A program made the translations under genes and the position numbers. The notes beneath the pieces were generated by a model. That model did no database searches. It was not told where the DNA came from and saw only the letters and a program-made list of their open reading frames with translations. Positions 47,751 to 50,250 of a DNA stretch of 50,250 nucleotides are shown in pieces (the first letter of the stretch is position 1; the number at the start of each line of letters is the position of its first letter). Origin of the DNA: Rhizorhabdus histidinilytica (GTDB lineage Bacteria; Pseudomonadota; Alphaproteobacteria; Sphingomonadales; Sphingomonadaceae); assembly GCF_900167915.1 (NCBI RefSeq), contig NZ_FUYM01000019.1, forward strand, positions 1-50,250, in the 5' to 3' direction.

Positions 47751-50050
47751 CGCACCCGCATCCCCGCATACCAGCGGCGCGGCGCGCCCGGCCCATAAGC
47801 GCGCGGGTTCGACGCGCCGGGCGCCTCGTCCAGCTCGATCTCGCTGACCTCGCTGAAGGTGCCGAAGGTGGCGTATCGCCGGTCGAACAGGTTGCGCAGC
47901 TCGGCGAACAGGGTGACGCCACGGATCAGGTCGACGCTGCCGCGCAGGTTGAAGACCGCGTAGCCACCCAGGCGCGGATTGTCGTTGCCTTCATCGCCGA
48001 CCAGATATTGTCCCGAGCGGACGATCATGTCGCCGCCCACCGACCAGCCGCGCCCGGCATAGTCGATCGCCAGCGTCGCGCTGTGGCGGGGGATGCCGGG
48101 CAGCCGGTCGCCGCGCGCGACCGCGATCGTGCCGTCCGCCCCGGTCGCCGGGTTGGCGGGGCTGGAGAGGGTCAGCGGGGTCCGGTAGCGCGCGTCAGTG
48201 AAGGCATAGCCGAGCGTCGCGGCCAGGCCGCCGCGCCGGGCCTTCAGCCTCGCCTCGATCCCTTGGCGGCGGGTGCTGCCGACATTCTGGAAATAGGCGC
48301 GCCCGCGGATCGCGGAGGCGATATATTGGATGTCGTTCCGGTTGGTCGCGCGATAAGCCGACAGCAGCCATTCGAGATGGACGCCGCCCGGCTCGCCGCT
48401 GCCGCTCGCGCCAGCCTCCCAATTGCGCGCGACGACCTGCCTGAGCGGCGGATCGGCGACGAAGAAGTTGGTCAGGCTGCACGGCGCGGCGGGATCGGCG
48501 CAGGACAGCTCGGCCGGGGTCGGCGCGCGATTGCTCTCGGCATAACCGGCGCGCAGCGTCAGGCCGGGCCCCACCCGATAGTCGAGCTCGATCCCCGGAT
48601 TGACCCGGTCGAAATCGTGGCGGCCGTTGAGCGCGGTGCCGATCCGGTCGACCAGCCGGATGCGCGCATGATTGTAGCGCAGCCCGATCTCGGCCGAGAG
48701 GCCCGGCAGGATCGGCAGCCGGTCCTGCACGAAGACGCCCCAATAATCGGCATGGGCAACCAGCCCGATCGGAGCGATCGCCCCGTCGGGCTGGACGATG
48801 ATCGTGCCCAGCCCGTCGACGCTGCGCTCGTCGGTCAGTTCGCCCAGCTCGGTCGAGGTGGTGAAGCGGGTGCGACTGGTGTCGTAACTCAGCCCCAGCG
48901 CGAAGTGATTGTCGCCCGCGCCCAGCGGCCGCTCGTCGATGATCTGGAACAGCGCGCCCATTGCGTCGGTGCGGGTGCGCCCGCGGTTGAGCACGCCATA
49001 GCCCTCGCCGCCGAGCAGATCGGCGACGGGCAGGCCGTCGGCCCCGATCAGCCGCGCCTGCGCCTCCTCCTCGTCGCCGCCGACCGCCTCCAGGCAGACG
49101 AGGCCGGCATCGTCGTCATCCTCGCAGCCTTCGATGTCGGCGGCGTCGCCGTTGACGGTGCGCAGGGTCAGCCGCTGCGCGTAGAGCGTGCCTTCGAGCC
49201 GGGTTCGCTCTGACAGCGCGACCCAGGGATGGAGGCTGATCCGGCCATAGCGGCTGCGGCTGTTGTCGGGCCAGGTGAACACCGCGCGCCGGTCGGCGGC
49301 GAGCAGCTCGACCGGGGCGACGCCGTTGCCGGTCAGGTCGGTGTCCGCGCCGACCAGCTTCAGGTGCATGCCGCCACCCTCGATGTCGAAACCCAGGTCG
49401 GCATAGCCGTTGTACAGGCGCGACGGGCTGTGGTCGCGCCAGCCATGCTCGCGGCTGTGCTGGAAGGCGCCGAAGGCGCTGAACGCGCCGCGTTGCAGAC
49501 CGCCCGACAGGCTCGTCTCGCTATAGCCGAAGCGCCCGCCGGTGGCGCTCGCCTCCAGCCCCGGATCGCTGGCACCTGTCTTGGTGTCGAGAAGGATCGC
49601 GCCGCCCAGCGCGTTGAGGCCGTAGACCGGGCTGGTATCGAGCACCGACAGCCGCCGGATCGCCGCCTCGGGGATCAGATCGAACTGGACGGTGTCTCCG
49701 AATGGCTGGTTGAAGCGTGCGCCGTCGAGATAGACGGCGAGGCCCTGCGCCTGACCCTGCAGGGGCGAGGCGGTGAAGCCGCGATAGACGAGGTTGGGTT
49801 GCCAGGGGTTGTTCTGCGCGTCCTGCAAGCTGATCCCCGCAATCTGCCGGGTCAACGCGCCGATCAGGTCTGGCCGGCCGGCGCGCGCGATATCATCGCC
49901 CGTCAGGCTTATCGCATCGTCGAGATCGATCGCGCCGCCCGGCGCGGTGACGACGATCGGAGCCGAAGCTTCGGTCTCTTCGGCGGCCATGGCCGGCATC
50001 GGCGCCAGAATGACGGCGATACCGGCGATCAGCCGCTGCCTGCCCCCCAT
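47744..50050 (-). CDS. TonB-dependent outer-membrane receptor (near PQQ-associated genes)
   Basis: Predicted 768 aa from ATG 50050 (MGGRQRLIAGIAVILAPMPAMAAEE), which supplies a signal peptide and is preceded by GAGGGAG. An in-frame ATG at 50110 overlaps the acs stop (TAATG) and would give 788 aa, but puts 20 polar residues before the signal. The plug is seen in DLIGALTRQIAGISLQDAQN, YRGFTASPLQGQAQGLAVYL and PVYGLNALGGAILLD. A long acidic insertion (CEDDDDAGLVCLEAV) lies in a barrel loop around residue 330. The C-terminus ends in WYAGMRVRL. Its substrate is unknown. It is cotranscribed with acetyl-CoA synthetase or follows it closely. Confidence 0.9.
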   Translation of the reverse strand: MGGRQRLIAGIAVILAPMPAMAAEETEASAPIVVTAPGGAIDLDDAISLTGDDIARAGRPDLIGALTRQIAGISLQDAQNNPWQPNLVYRGFTASPLQGQAQGLAVYLDGARFNQPFGDTVQFDLIPEAAIRRLSVLDTSPVYGLNALGGAILLDTKTGASDPGLEASATGGRFGYSETSLSGGLQRGAFSAFGAFQHSREHGWRDHSPSRLYNGYADLGFDIEGGGMHLKLVGADTDLTGNGVAPVELLAADRRAVFTWPDNSRSRYGRISLHPWVALSERTRLEGTLYAQRLTLRTVNGDAADIEGCEDDDDAGLVCLEAVGGDEEEAQARLIGADGLPVADLLGGEGYGVLNRGRTRTDAMGALFQIIDERPLGAGDNHFALGLSYDTSRTRFTTSTELGELTDERSVDGLGTIIVQPDGAIAPIGLVAHADYWGVFVQDRLPILPGLSAEIGLRYNHARIRLVDRIGTALNGRHDFDRVNPGIELDYRVGPGLTLRAGYAESNRAPTPAELSCADPAAPCSLTNFFVADPPLRQVVARNWEAGASGSGEPGGVHLEWLLSAYRATNRNDIQYIASAIRGRAYFQNVGSTRRQGIEARLKARRGGLAATLGYAFTDARYRTPLTLSSPANPATGADGTIAVARGDRLPGIPRHSATLAIDYAGRGWSVGGDMIVRSGQYLVGDEGNDNPRLGGYAVFNLRGSVDLIRGVTLFAELRNLFDRRYATFGTFSEVSEIELDEAPGASNPRAYGPGAPRRWYAGMRVRL

Positions 50051-50109
50051 GTCCGCTCCCTCTTCCCTTGTCTTTCGATCGTTTAGGAAGAGAGAGCGGA
50101 GCAGCTCCA

Positions 50110-50250
50110 TTATACCTTTGGTCGCTCGGCGCTAATCCGGTTGCCGACGAGATGTTCCACCACCGCCGGATCGGCGAGGGTCGAGGTGTCGCCCAATGAG
50201 GAGACGTCGCCCTCGGCGATCTTGCGGAGGATGCGGCGCATGATCTTGCC
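50110..50250 (-). CDS. acs: Acetyl-CoA synthetase, C-terminal end (cut by window edge)
   Basis: The last 46 codons read [15 protein letters not shown], then [20 protein letters not shown], and [10 protein letters not shown] before TAA at 50112-50110. This is the highly conserved C-terminus of acetyl-CoA synthetase; the first visible lysine is the catalytic, acetylation-controlled lysine of the SGK motif. The enzyme converts acetate, ATP and CoA to acetyl-CoA in the cytoplasm. Its stop overlaps an ATG of the receptor frame. Acetate from PQQ-dependent ethanol oxidation would be a fitting source, an inference from the neighbouring quinoprotein genes. Confidence 0.92.
   Translation of the reverse strand, partial: GKIMRRILRKIAEGDVSSLGDTSTLADPAVVEHLVGNRISAERPKV

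Overview
The window is a high-GC chromosomal segment from an alphaproteobacterium, most likely a sphingomonad (Sphingomonadales). That reading is an inference. It rests on two outer-membrane TonB-dependent receptors, a gltD-DUF2059-gltB block, tandem DUF4139 secreted proteins, a palindromic CCTCCCC/GGGGAGG extragenic element and dense acyl-CoA catabolic operons. I see no insertion sequence, integrase, prophage gene, CRISPR array or rRNA. One tRNA gene is present (tRNA-Leu, CAG).

Layout. 1-5.0 kb: a valine (branched-chain acyl-CoA) degradation operon on the minus strand (mmsA, acyl-CoA dehydrogenase, 3-hydroxyisobutyryl-CoA hydrolase, enoyl-CoA hydratase cut by the window edge), with a divergent LysR regulator. 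5.2-7.4 kb: a Crp/Fnr regulator, a small secreted protein, an extensin-like protein and a small membrane protein with a palindromic operator-like site upstream. 7.5-14.1 kb: glutamate synthase (gltD, a DUF2059 gene, gltB). 14.2-16.2 kb: undecaprenyl-diphosphatase, an NDUFA9-like NAD(P)-binding protein and tRNA-Leu. 16.5-19.8 kb: two DUF4139 proteins and a tiny cysteine-motif secreted protein.

19.8-42.0 kb is the most interesting part: a catabolic island of five operons and two regulators. (1) Minus strand 24.1 to 19.8 kb: SnoaL-like protein, TPP-dependent E1 alpha and beta, a free-standing lipoyl domain and two SDRs. (2) Plus strand 24.4-28.7 kb: TonB receptor, cytochrome P450, enoyl-CoA hydratase. 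(3) An AraC-type regulator (minus) facing a plus-strand operon of an acetoacetate-decarboxylase-like protein, an acyl-CoA synthetase and a probable heteromeric acyl-CoA dehydrogenase pair. (4) Minus strand 37.0 to 34.9 kb: Rieske oxygenase and enoyl-CoA hydratase. (5) Minus strand 41.1 to 37.2 kb: acyl-CoA dehydrogenase, enoyl-CoA hydratase, thiolase and SDR, divergent from a LuxR-type regulator. I found a shared 19-bp motif, TTGTCG-N6-ATMAAGA, once in front of each of operons 1-4, next to or near the AraC gene. This suggests one regulon. The genes fit uptake of a hydrophobic, probably cyclic substrate, oxygenation by P450 and Rieske enzyme, CoA activation, beta-oxidation, and TPP/lipoyl-dependent cleavage of a ketone or 2-oxo acid. 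The substrate cannot be read from the sequence.

42.2-50.3 kb: an amino acid permease; a quinoprotein (PQQ) accessory set (pseudoazurin, CXXCW-type protein, SoxYZ-like carrier, zinc metallohydrolase) without the dehydrogenase itself; an RTX calcium-binding protein; a second TonB receptor; and the 3' end of acetyl-CoA synthetase.
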